The notes under the pieces: model-generated | Database searches by the model: none | The model's input: the letters and a program-made list of their open reading frames with translations, nothing else | What the model was told of the DNA's origin: nothing | Position numbers and translations under genes: made by a program | Shown here: piece by piece, positions 15,726-24,379 of the stretch | Layout of the letters: each line of letters opens with the position of its first letter | How positions within the stretch are numbered: the first letter of the stretch is position 1 | From: Bermanella sp047621325 | GTDB taxonomy: Bacteria > Pseudomonadota > Gammaproteobacteria > Pseudomonadales > Oceanobacteraceae | Assembly (NCBI GenBank): GCA_047621325.1 | Contig: JBLHLT010000004.1 | Span: 1-64,000 of the forward strand | Reading direction: 5' to 3' | Length of the DNA stretch: 64,000 nucleotides

Positions 15726-16835
15726 CGCTCCCGTAGTCCGTGAATGGGAGTCTATGCCTGCTGTTTAGTTGCCTTTGAATGTTTGTGATTTATCACGACT
15801 TAGGATTGGATACCCTCGTTCGAGGGTATGACAGTTTTGCTTGTAGCCTCGATTAATTTGAAACCGCCATCGTTACTTTTAACATCCACCGTCACTCCTA
15901 TAAGGCGTAGTCCGTGAATAGGAGTCTATATCTACTGTTTAGCTGCCTTTGAATGTTTTTGATTTATCACGACTTAGGATTGGATACCCTCGTTCGAGGG
16001 TATGACGGTGTGGCTAGTAGCCTTGATTAATTTGAAACCGCCACCGTTACTTTTAACATCCACCGTCACTCCCATAGGACGCAGTCCGTGAATGGGAGTC
16101 CATATCTGCGGTGTTGCTTATCTTTGTGTGGTTTTGATTTATCACAGATTTAGATTGGGTTCCCTCGTTCGAGGGAAAGACCGTTTAGCTGGTAGCTTGG
16201 TTTGTCTTTGAACCGCACCGTCACTCCCATAGGGCGTAGTCCGTGAATGGGAGTCTATATCTTCTGTTTAGCTGCCTTAAAACTATTTTGAATTGTCACA
16301 ACTTAGGATTGGATACCCTCGTTCGAGGGTATGACAGTTTTGCTTGTAGCCTCGATTAATTTGAAACCGCCATCGTTACTTTTAACATCCACCGTCACTC
16401 CCATAGGACGCAGTCCGTGAATGGGAGTCCATATCTGCGGTGTTGCTTATCTTTGTGTGGTTTTGATTTATCACAGATTTAGATTGGGTTCCCTCGTTCG
16501 AGGGAAAGACCGTTTAGCTGGTAGCTTGGTTTGTCTTTGAACCGCACCGTCACTCCCATAGGGCGTAGTCCGTGAATGGGAGTCTATATCTTCTGTTTAG
16601 CTGCCTTAAAACTATTTTGAATTGTCACAACTTAGGATTGGATACCCTCGTTCGAGGGTATGACAGTTTTGCTTGTAGCCTCGATTAATTTAAAACCGCC
16701 ACCGTTACTTTTAATATCCACCGTCACTCCCATAGGACGCAGTCCGTGAATGGGAGTCCATATCTGCGGTGTTGCTTATCTTTGTGTGCTTTTGATTTAT
16801 CGAAGTTAAGGATTGGGTTCCCGCGTGCGCGGGAA
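15726..16835. repeat. Tandem palindromic array of the same family, inverted (array 2)
   Basis: The type A hairpin in reverse orientation occurs at about 15726-15751 (partial), 15894-15924, 16068-16099, 16223-16254, 16397-16428, 16552-16583 and 16726-16757. The second hairpin alternates with it in three versions: ATACCCTCG/TTCGAGGGTAT at 15810, 15984, 16313 and 16642; TTCCCTCG/TTCGAGGGAA at 16160 and 16489; TTCCCGCG/TGCGCGGGAA at 16818-16835. The linker reading GATAAGCAACACCGCAGATA (on the minus strand) is identical to that in array 1. No gene is present in 15688-16885. Confidence 0.9.
16068..16725. repeat. Two near-identical 329-bp higher-order repeat units
   Basis: Hairpins recur at exactly +329 bp (16068 to 16397, 16223 to 16552, 16397 to 16726), each unit being a 155-bp plus a 174-bp monomer. 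Linker sequence compared by eye between the two units is identical over long stretches. This implies a recent unit duplication inside array 2. Confidence 0.85.
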
Positions 16836-16885
16836 AGACGGTTTGGCTTTTTGTTTGATTCAACCCGTACAAACACACTTTCACT

Positions 16886-17275
16886 TTAAATATTTGCGTC
16901 GATCAAGGCTTGTTTGATCCATGCAAACGCGTCTTCTTCGTTTTCAAACGTGCGCATTTCTTTTATGGGTATGTCTTTGGTGGTCAGCCGAGCAGCAAAC
17001 GCATGCAACGGGTTGTGCACCACAAAACCAATGTACTCGCAGCCATTCAAGGCCGACCAGTTAAACTGCGCCCAAATGCGTTCTTGCACGTCTGGGCCAC
17101 CGGTTTCGTAGTCGTCGTAAACGTTCATAATACCCCAGGACTGACCTTTTAATGTGGCCGCCATTTGGGCAAATTTGGTTTCATATTCGGTGACCCCTTC
17201 TAAGTTGAACGCCCCTTTGGGGCGACACGTGAAGAGGTTACCGTTTAGTTCCACATCGTTTAAACCGTGTTGCAT
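16886..17275 (-). CDS. STAS/SpoIIAA-like protein
   Basis: 129 residues with the alternating beta-alpha pattern of small STAS/SEC14-like proteins: an N-terminal strand pair (GNLFTCRPKGAFN), an EGVTEYETKFAQM helix, a SWGIMNVYDD strand, and a C-terminal ENEEDAFAWIKQAL helix. This is a fold-level call; no phosphorylatable Ser is obvious. It starts 30 bp after the ABC auxiliary gene on the same strand with an AGGA site, so it is probably the last gene of that operon. Its role is unknown. Confidence 0.6.
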   Translation of the reverse strand: MQHGLNDVELNGNLFTCRPKGAFNLEGVTEYETKFAQMAATLKGQSWGIMNVYDDYETGGPDVQERIWAQFNWSALNGCEYIGFVVHNPLHAFAARLTTKDIPIKEMRTFENEEDAFAWIKQALIDANI

Positions 17276-17305
17276 GGTTTTTCCTGTTACGGCTTGTACG
17301 CCCTT

Positions 17306-19132
17306 TTATTTATGGGCTTTGCGTAATATGACTCGGGCTAACAACAATATTAGCAACGTCAGTAATATTGGAATAATCGCGATATTCAGCACTTTCAACC
17401 AGCTACCTAGGCTTTCGATGTCTTTATCAAGCTCATGGCGCACATCGCGCAAGGCTTTACGAATGCGCAGCTTTTCTTGCTGAAAGCCATTTAGGGTGGC
17501 TTCTTGCTCTGGGCTTAAAGTTAAAGATTCTTTGTTGCGCTGGGTTTCAAGTTCGGCCATGCGCTGCTCGGTTTCTTCTAGCTGGCGCTGTAATGCCTGT
17601 TCGTTTTCATAAAACTCACTTTGCGCCTGTTGCTGTAAGTCTTGCACTACTTCAAATGGGCGTGCAAAACGGCCACGGCTACGAATGGTGATTAAGTCAT
17701 TGCTGCCTAGGTATTGCTCTACCATGTTGTTTGCCAGTGCGCCGTTATCGGCCCATGGCTGCACTATGCGCTGACCAAAAAAGTTTTGTATTTGCACCCA
17801 TAGGCGATCGGTTAACATGTCGGTGTCGGCGATGACCATGACGTTTATGTTGTCATTGCTGCCTATGTGCTCGCGGGGTGTTTCTAGTTCTACCGGTGCT
17901 TTTTCAAAGTGGCTATTGGCCACACCGCTGATGCGCGCCGCTAGTACATAGCTTTCGCCCGTTGGCTCAAAGCCGTTCATGAGTTGTCTTGGGTCTTGCG
18001 CCACATTGTAACGATTGATATCTACGGTTTGCGCCACGGTACTGGACCAAGCCAAAGCATCAAACGTGGTGGTGGCATCTTGGCTGGGTTGAACAAAACC
18101 GGCGCTGGCAAAGTTGATGGTTTCTAATTCGCCAGTGACCACTTCATTTGGGTTTAAGCCGTCGGCTTGCAACCCTAACAAGCCAAGGTGACGCACAGGC
18201 GGCATGCCTTGCCCCATCGATACGGTTAAACCGTATTGCGCATCAATAACAACTTGGCTGTCGTCATAATCGACACCCCATTGGTTTAGCAACGGTTGTA
18301 GCGGGTTAATGGCGATGTCGTCTTCACCCATAGCACTTGGCTGTTTGCCTTCGGCTTTTGGGTCTACAAAGGCGATGAGTTTGCCACCGTTCATTACGAA
18401 TTGGTCAATGGCGTATAAGCTGGCGTCATCTAGGTTAGATGGCTGCACCACGATTAATAGCTCGATGTCTTTTTCGATTTCTTCAATTTGATCTTCGACC
18501 CAACGCACGTCGTATAGTTGATCAAGCTGCTCGAACACCGCCCAAGGTGGCGTGGTGCCGCCGCGTTGCATGTCGAAGCCGCCGCGCATGTCTAGGCTGG
18601 TCATTAAGCCTACTACCGGTATACGGGTTTGGCTTAAGCGGTAAATCAGTTCGCTGATTTCATATTCTAAGAATGGCTCTTTATCTGGTTGAAAAAAGCC
18701 GATGGTGGATTCATCACCTTTGCTGTTTTTGGCTTGCAAACCAAAGTACACATCATCCCCTGTGGCGATGGGCACGGCTTGTAAGCCCGCTTCGGCGGCT
18801 TTATCTTCGGCTTCAGAAAACGGTTCTGGGTCGATGATGTTTAAGCTCAGCTTACCATCAGACAACAGTACGTATTCTTGCAGTAATTCTTCTACCCGCT
18901 TGGCGTAGCTGCGTAATGCGGTTAAGTCTTTGGTGGCTTTGTCAGAGAAATATAAGTTAATCGTGACCTCTTGTTCGAGGTTACTTACGATATTTTTACT
19001 GCCTTGTGACAAGCTATAAATATTTTGTTCGGTTAAATCGACGCGCGCGCCTTTTAACAAAATTTGGCTTAATAACAGCACCAGCACAAAACACACGGGG
19101 GCCAATACAAACTTTAATACGGACGGTTTCAT
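17306..19132 (-). CDS. ABC transporter auxiliary protein, GldG-like
   Basis: 608 residues. One N-terminal membrane helix (about 7-26) with VDLTEQNIYSLSQGSKNI directly after it is the hallmark of the GldG/ABC_transp_aux family. A large extracytoplasmic body follows, including ISELIYRLSQTRIPVVGLMT and FVMNGGKLIAFVDP, then a coiled-coil segment (about 500-570) and a C-terminal membrane helix. It belongs to a three-part exporter with the permease (19148-19891) and ATPase (19902-20837). In Bacteroidetes the same trio serves gliding motility, but in gammaproteobacteria the substrate is unknown. ATG 19132 has GGAG at a normal spacing. Confidence 0.85.
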   Translation of the reverse strand: MKPSVLKFVLAPVCFVLVLLLSQILLKGARVDLTEQNIYSLSQGSKNIVSNLEQEVTINLYFSDKATKDLTALRSYAKRVEELLQEYVLLSDGKLSLNIIDPEPFSEAEDKAAEAGLQAVPIATGDDVYFGLQAKNSKGDESTIGFFQPDKEPFLEYEISELIYRLSQTRIPVVGLMTSLDMRGGFDMQRGGTTPPWAVFEQLDQLYDVRWVEDQIEEIEKDIELLIVVQPSNLDDASLYAIDQFVMNGGKLIAFVDPKAEGKQPSAMGEDDIAINPLQPLLNQWGVDYDDSQVVIDAQYGLTVSMGQGMPPVRHLGLLGLQADGLNPNEVVTGELETINFASAGFVQPSQDATTTFDALAWSSTVAQTVDINRYNVAQDPRQLMNGFEPTGESYVLAARISGVANSHFEKAPVELETPREHIGSNDNINVMVIADTDMLTDRLWVQIQNFFGQRIVQPWADNGALANNMVEQYLGSNDLITIRSRGRFARPFEVVQDLQQQAQSEFYENEQALQRQLEETEQRMAELETQRNKESLTLSPEQEATLNGFQQEKLRIRKALRDVRHELDKDIESLGSWLKVLNIAIIPILLTLLILLLARVILRKAHK

Positions 19133-19147
19133 ATTATTCTCCTTATG

Positions 19148-19891
19148 TTATTTGGCTTTGTTACGTTGCAGCATCACTTGTGTGAGATACAACCAAAGGG
19201 CCATCATGGCAAAAAAGTAAGTAATGTCGCGCAAATCTAATACACCGCGAGCAATGCCATCAAAGCGAGTTAAAAAACTTAAACCGGCAATGAAGTCGAT
19301 CATGCTTTGTGGTGCCCATGCAAAGCTATCTAATACCATCGGTACGCCGCTCACCATGAAAATAAAACACACCACCACGGTAAAAATAAACGCAACGATT
19401 TGGTTTTTACTGCACACCGACATGCAACTGCCAATGGCCAAAAAGCTGCCCGCCATTAACCACGAGCCAATGTAACCGGCTGCAATGACGCCGTTATCTG
19501 GGTCACCTAAGTACGCGACGGTCATCCACATTGGAAAGGTTAATACCAGCGCGAGGCCTGCAAACAACCAAGCCGCTAAAAACTTGCCGATCACCGCATT
19601 GGCTTGGCCAATTGGAAGTGTCATCAATAATTCAATGGTACCCATTTGACGCTCAGGCGCCCAAAGGCCCATGGCAATGGCGGGCATAAAGAACAAATAC
19701 AACCAAGGATGAAAGTTAAAAAAGGCGCTCAAATCCGCTTGGCCTTTTTCATAAAAATGCCCAAGGTAAAAGCTAAATACGCCCGCCAATACTAAGAACA
19801 TTAAAATGAACACGTAGGCGATGGGGGTAGCAAAATAGCTGTGCAGTTGTCGCTGCATGACAATGGCTGTCATATTCATGTTAAACGTCAT
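19148..19891 (-). CDS. ABC-2 type permease, GldF-like
   Basis: 247 residues with six hydrophobic spans, starting after YFATPIAYVFILMFLVLAGV. It matches the ABC-2 permease pattern, including the conserved WAPERQMGTIELLMTLPI segment. It supplies the membrane channel for the ATPase encoded upstream and works with the GldG-like protein downstream. Spacing is 10 bp to the ATPase gene and 15 bp to the auxiliary gene, indicating one operon. GGAG precedes ATG 19891. The substrate cannot be told from sequence. Confidence 0.88.
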   Translation of the reverse strand: MTFNMNMTAIVMQRQLHSYFATPIAYVFILMFLVLAGVFSFYLGHFYEKGQADLSAFFNFHPWLYLFFMPAIAMGLWAPERQMGTIELLMTLPIGQANAVIGKFLAAWLFAGLALVLTFPMWMTVAYLGDPDNGVIAAGYIGSWLMAGSFLAIGSCMSVCSKNQIVAFIFTVVVCFIFMVSGVPMVLDSFAWAPQSMIDFIAGLSFLTRFDGIARGVLDLRDITYFFAMMALWLYLTQVMLQRNKAK

Positions 19892-19901
19892 GGCATGCTC
19901 C

Positions 19902-20837
19902 TTATACAGTTTGGGCGCGAGTCACTTGACGGAATACATCGTCAAGGCGGCCTTTTTCTAGGTGAATATTTTCAACGGCCCATTGTTTGTCGTCTAACCA
20001 GCGTACTACTTCTGGCAGCAACATTTGGCCGTCTTTTGGGAATAACATAAAGGTGCGGTCTTCTAATTTGGCCGCCAACTCAACGCTTTCAATATCGGCT
20101 ATGCTCGCAAGTTGCTGTTGCATTTCTGGGTATTCATCAGCCAATTGCAAACATATGGCATTGTGGTGACGGCTTTGGCGCTCAAGTTCGTCTGGTTTGC
20201 CATCTAACAACAATTTACCTTCGTTGATGATCAACGCGCGTGAACACACTGCACTCACTTCTTCTAAAATGTGTGTTGAAATAATCACAATTTTATCTTT
20301 GGCCAAGCCTTTGATTAGCTCACGCACTTGGTGTTTTTGGTTAGGGTCAAGACCGTCAGTAGGTTCATCTAAAATCAACACTTTTGGGTCATGCATGATA
20401 GCTTGTGCTAAACCCACACGGCGAGCAAAGCCTTTTGATAAGGTATCAATGGGTTTGTTTAGTACCGGCTCAAGCTCTACTTGATCGATCACTTTTGCTA
20501 AACGCTGGTCACGATCTTGGCCGGTTAAGCCGCGTACTTTTGCGATGAACTGCAAAAATGCAATAACCGTCATTTCGCCGTAAGCAGGTGCTCCTTCTGG
20601 TAAGTAGCCCATGATTTTTTGAGCCGCCTGCGGGTTTTCACTGACATTAATGTCACACACACTCACCAGACCTTGGCTTGGTTCAATAAAACCAGTGATC
20701 ATTTTCATGGTGGTGGACTTACCGGCCCCGTTTGGGCCTAAGAACCCCAGCACTTCGCCAGGGGATACATCAAAACTCAGGTTATTGACCGCGGTAAACT
20801 GGTCAAAACGCTTTGTGAGATTTTGCACACGAATCAT
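19902..20837 (-). CDS. ABC transporter ATP-binding protein, GldA-like
   Basis: About 311 residues from ATG 20837, which has a GAGAG element 7 nt upstream; the longer frame begins with TTG 20879 and is less likely. Walker A is GPNGAGKST (about 34-42), the signature is LSKGFARRVGLAQA, Walker B is VLILDEPTDGLDP, and a His switch lies in STHILEE. The C-terminal ~90 residues (ELERQSRHHNAI onwards) are the regulatory extension seen in GldA-like and Cu-processing exporter ATPases. First gene of the minus-strand ABC operon. Confidence 0.9.
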   Translation of the reverse strand: MIRVQNLTKRFDQFTAVNNLSFDVSPGEVLGFLGPNGAGKSTTMKMITGFIEPSQGLVSVCDINVSENPQAAQKIMGYLPEGAPAYGEMTVIAFLQFIAKVRGLTGQDRDQRLAKVIDQVELEPVLNKPIDTLSKGFARRVGLAQAIMHDPKVLILDEPTDGLDPNQKHQVRELIKGLAKDKIVIISTHILEEVSAVCSRALIINEGKLLLDGKPDELERQSRHHNAICLQLADEYPEMQQQLASIADIESVELAAKLEDRTFMLFPKDGQMLLPEVVRWLDDKQWAVENIHLEKGRLDDVFRQVTRAQTV

Positions 20838-21112
20838 GATTAAACTCTCTATTATTATTGAGCGCAGATTAGTCTTCAAAAAACAGGGAAAGTTTCATTC
20901 CCATAAATAATGTGCTGTCAATATAGCGTCAGTTTTTCTGATTACAATAGCTTGATTATGTGATTACCTTAACGGGGTAGGATTTTAGCGTTGGTTTGTA
21001 ACCCAGACCTGATACAATTCGCCATTGTTTTGCGTACCGACTACTGTTTAATGTGTGGTCTGGTTTCACAACCTACAAAGCTATTTAAGCTTTGGGTTTA
21101 ATTTTAAAGGTG

Positions 21113-23581
21113 ATGACTTTGCGCGCCCTAGTTTCTATTGTTAATGCGTTATCCCGCGGGCTTCTTAAAATTTGGGTTAGAACCACTGTTGTCGGGATTA
21201 AAGAATCCCAAGACGTTCTAGCCAAAGAACCTGACCAACCTGTTTTTTATGCGCTACCGCACCGCTCTTATTCTGCGAGTCTTGCGCTCGACAGCGAAAC
21301 CCGTAAAAACGGTTTGCCTCATGCACTCGAGCCTGTCGAAGTCGCCGGTGTAAAATTTAGTACTCGTATTATTTATTTATCCCGCACCGAAGGCCGCTGG
21401 TTACGTCGCCGCTCTATGCCTTATTTGCACAAATCTGTGCCAGACATGATTGATATTTGTCAAAACAACCCTGAAATTAAAGCTAAAATTGTTCCCGTCA
21501 ATGTGTTTTGGGGTCGCTCGCCAGACAAAGAAAAAAGCTTTTTAAAAATATGGCTTGGCGATACTTGGTCGGTTGCCAGTAAGTTTCGCCGTATTGTGAG
21601 TATCATTTTAAATGGTCGTAATACGTTTGTGCATGTAAGCCCGCCGCTGGATATTCAAGAGATTATCAGCGAAAGCCCTAACATCGAAGCGCCGCGTTTA
21701 ATTCGTAAATTAGGCCGCGTATTACGCGTGCATTTCCGTCATACCCGCAGTGCGGTTATCGGTCCAGATTTATCTCACCGCCGAACACTTGTTCACCGAC
21801 TTATTCGTAAACCCATGGTGAAAGCCGCCATCGAACACGAGATGCAAGAAAAAGGCATCACTTACGAAAAAGCCGCTGCAAAAGCGATTAAATACGGTGA
21901 CGAAATTGCATCTAACCAAAGCCACAGCACCATTCGCTTTTTAGATATTGTGCTCACTTGGGTTTGGAATAAATTGTACAACGGCGTACAAGTGCAAAAC
22001 TTAGATCAACTTAAAACCACCTACAAAGACAACGAAATTATTTATGTACCGTGTCACCGTAGCCACATCGATTATTTATTATTATCTTATGTGTTATTTA
22101 AAAATGGGTTTGTGCCGCCGCAGATTGCAGCAGGCATTAACTTAAACCTACCGGTTGTCGGCCCTATTCTTCGTCGTGGCGGTGCCTTCTTTATGCGCCG
22201 TAGTTTTAAAGACAACCCACTTTACAGTGCCGTTTTCGATGAATACTTACACACTATTTTTACATCGGGCTATTCCACCGAGTACTTCATCGAAGGTGGC
22301 CGTTCACGTACAGGTCGCACCCTAAAACCACGCGCAGGCATGCTTGCCATGACCGTGCGCAGCTTTTTACGTGACAGCCATAAACCCATTGTATTTATGC
22401 CTGTGTATATTGGTTATGAAAAAGTATTCGAAGGCGGCACTTACCAAGGTGAGCTGCGCGGTAAAACCAAGAAAAAAGAATCTCTATTGGGTATTTTCAA
22501 AACCCTTAAAGATATGAAAAAGAATTTTGGTCGTGTTTACCTAACTTTTGGCGATGCTATCGACTTAAACAAATACCTAGATAACAAACGCCCAGGCTGG
22601 AAAGCAGAAGATCACGGTGCTGATTATCGCCCAGAATGGACAAACGAAGTGGTGAACGATTTAGCCATTGATGTGGTCACCCAAATCAATAAAGCAGCGG
22701 CATTAAACCCAATTAACATGTTGGCACTGGCAATTTTGGCCGCGCCTAAGCAAGCCATGGACGAAGCGGTTTTGGCTCAAACCCTAAACCTATATCGCGA
22801 CCTAGCCAAAGACATGCCGTACAGCCATTTAACCACCCTGCCAGAGGGTGATGGTAACGACTGGATTAAATACGCAGAAGGCATGAACGTGATTGAGCGT
22901 TTAAATCACCCGCTTGGCGATATTATCCGTATGGATGAAGCCCAAGCGGTGATGTTAACGTATTACCGTAATAACGTGATTCACTTGTTTGCGATTCCGT
23001 CTATGTTGGCGTGCTTGTTTATTAACAACGTACGAATGAAGCGTGATGACGTGGTGCGCTTTGCCCACACCATTTACCCGTATTTAAAGGCGGAATTGTT
23101 TTTACATTGGCAAGAAGATGAAATCAGCGGTGTGATCGACCAGTGGCTTGATCTGTGTGTCACCAAGGGATACCTATCACAAGAAGGCGATGAACTCATA
23201 CGCCCTTCAGTCAGCTCAAACAATTACATTATGCTGTCTGTTTTGTCGCAACAAGTGATTCAAATTCTAGAGCGCTACTACATTGCCATCGCCCTACTAC
23301 AGCGTGCTGGCACCGGTAGCGTAAGCAAAGACGACATGGTGAAAAACTGCTCGTTAATGGCTCAACGTATTTCGATTTTGCACGGTTTAAATGCACCTGA
23401 GTTCTTTGATAAGTCGCTGTTTAAAAACTTAATTGAAGAATTGCTTGAACGTAAAGTATTGACCCTAAACGAAGAAGGTAACATCGAGTTTGGTAAGCGC
23501 ATTGAAAGCATTGCCAACGATGCCAAAATTCTACTTAACGCCGACTTACGTCGCAGTATTCTACAAGTGACGCTTAATTAA
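21113..23581 (+). CDS. plsB: Glycerol-3-phosphate 1-O-acyltransferase
   Basis: Transfers an acyl chain from acyl-ACP or acyl-CoA to sn-glycerol-3-phosphate, the first step of phospholipid synthesis, at the inner membrane. About 822 residues from ATG 21113; a TTG at 21092 would add seven residues, but the family's N-terminus fits the ATG better. Acyltransferase motifs are clear: VPCHRSHIDYLLLSY (HX4D), GAFFMRRSFKDNPLY, FIEGGRSRTGRTLKPRAGM and VFMPVYIGYEKV. Length and motif order match PlsB. A strong terminator follows at 23605-23645. It is divergent from the Gld-type operon. Confidence 0.95.
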   Translation: MTLRALVSIVNALSRGLLKIWVRTTVVGIKESQDVLAKEPDQPVFYALPHRSYSASLALDSETRKNGLPHALEPVEVAGVKFSTRIIYLSRTEGRWLRRRSMPYLHKSVPDMIDICQNNPEIKAKIVPVNVFWGRSPDKEKSFLKIWLGDTWSVASKFRRIVSIILNGRNTFVHVSPPLDIQEIISESPNIEAPRLIRKLGRVLRVHFRHTRSAVIGPDLSHRRTLVHRLIRKPMVKAAIEHEMQEKGITYEKAAAKAIKYGDEIASNQSHSTIRFLDIVLTWVWNKLYNGVQVQNLDQLKTTYKDNEIIYVPCHRSHIDYLLLSYVLFKNGFVPPQIAAGINLNLPVVGPILRRGGAFFMRRSFKDNPLYSAVFDEYLHTIFTSGYSTEYFIEGGRSRTGRTLKPRAGMLAMTVRSFLRDSHKPIVFMPVYIGYEKVFEGGTYQGELRGKTKKKESLLGIFKTLKDMKKNFGRVYLTFGDAIDLNKYLDNKRPGWKAEDHGADYRPEWTNEVVNDLAIDVVTQINKAAALNPINMLALAILAAPKQAMDEAVLAQTLNLYRDLAKDMPYSHLTTLPEGDGNDWIKYAEGMNVIERLNHPLGDIIRMDEAQAVMLTYYRNNVIHLFAIPSMLACLFINNVRMKRDDVVRFAHTIYPYLKAELFLHWQEDEISGVIDQWLDLCVTKGYLSQEGDELIRPSVSSNNYIMLSVLSQQVIQILERYYIAIALLQRAGTGSVSKDDMVKNCSLMAQRISILHGLNAPEFFDKSLFKNLIEELLERKVLTLNEEGNIEFGKRIESIANDAKILLNADLRRSILQVTLN

Positions 23582-23604
23582 ACATTTACGTTAATTAAGA
23601 CAAT

Positions 23605-23645
23605 AAAAAAGGTGAGCCTGTTAATAGCAGCTCACCTTTTTTTGT
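23605..23645 (+). terminator. Rho-independent terminator of plsB
   Basis: AAAAAAGGTGAGC and GCTCACCTTTTTTT flank a short loop (CTGTTAATAGCA), giving a 12-bp-plus stem with A and T flanks, 24 bp after the stop. Confidence 0.9.
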
Positions 23646-23687
23646 GTTTACTATATCCGATCCCAAAACAGCTACGATGCCTATTCG

Positions 23688-23748
23688 TCGCGGGGTTGCA
23701 CGTTCCATGAGCGCAGCGAGTGCTTTGGGTACAATCTCGTACAGGCCA
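23688..23748. repeat. Third copy of the dispersed GCGGGGTTGCA...TGCTTTGGGTACA repeat
   Basis: CGCGGGGTTGCACGTTCCAT, GAGCGCAGCGAGTGCTTTGG and GTACAATCTCGTACAGG parallel the copy at 14721-14780 almost base for base. It falls between the plsB terminator and the convergent gene at 23826. Confidence 0.65.
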
Positions 23749-23825
23749 GACCGCTAGATTATGGGTTTCTGAGTTAAAACACAGCAGGAAGCGCGCCATA
23801 GATATGAAGGGCTCCTGCGGGCGGA

Positions 23826-24164
23826 TTAAGCGGACTTCGTTTTCCCATTATAATTTTGCGCAAATTGATGCCGCAGTTGCAGATATTTTGGGGTTAACCC
23901 TACGTCTTCGTATAATGGGTCGCCTAGCTCGTCGAACGAGACGACTTTTTTCCCTTGCTTGTAGGGCATTTGCCGTTCGACTTCATCTAGCGCGACACCA
24001 ATTAACTGGGCGATTATTTCATTGCGGTTTAAACCGGGGTACAACCCTGTGAGGGCTTCGATGCGGGCGGCATCTTTTAACGGTAATTGAACTTGGTATT
24101 TTTCATCGCCATTATCAATATGGCTGGCGGATTCCCATGATGACATGAGCTCTCGAACATTCAT
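23826..24164 (-). CDS. Conserved hypothetical protein upstream of ppc
   Basis: About 112 residues from ATG 24164, which has GAGG 9 nt upstream; a TTG start at 24179 is possible but weaker. Features are KYQVQLPLKDAARIEALTGL, a PGLNRNEIIAQLIGVALDEVE helix and a C-terminal PKYLQLRHQFAQNYN. No transmembrane segment or signal is present. The first half has the length and pattern of a small ribbon-helix or regulatory-type domain, but I cannot assign a family. In Pseudomonas an uncharacterised gene also sits beside ppc and adk. It is divergent from ppc. Confidence 0.65.
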   Translation of the reverse strand: MNVRELMSSWESASHIDNGDEKYQVQLPLKDAARIEALTGLYPGLNRNEIIAQLIGVALDEVERQMPYKQGKKVVSFDELGDPLYEDVGLTPKYLQLRHQFAQNYNGKTKSA

Positions 24165-24379
24165 GCAGACTAACCTCAATACTGAGCAACTTACCTTTAC
24201 AGTTTAGCTCAGCTTTAGATAAATAGCGGGTTTGGTTACTAATTTTTACAAAATACTTTGGCGCTGTTTTTGCAGTATTCACCTTATTTATAATATATGT
24301 AGACTAAAGCCAGCAACTCGTTTAATAACAAAACGTCTACAATTAATCTGACGCTCGTTTTACGCCATTAGGAAGGTTT

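Noticed and set aside
121..16835. Integron with attC sites
   Set aside because: No integrase gene, and the hairpins lack the GTTRRRY/RYYYAAC core pairs; units carry no cassettes except possibly the GIY-YIG gene.
23720..24052. 110-codon plus-strand ORF
   Set aside because: It lies almost entirely antisense to the conserved gene at 23826-24164 and has no ribosome binding site or domain.
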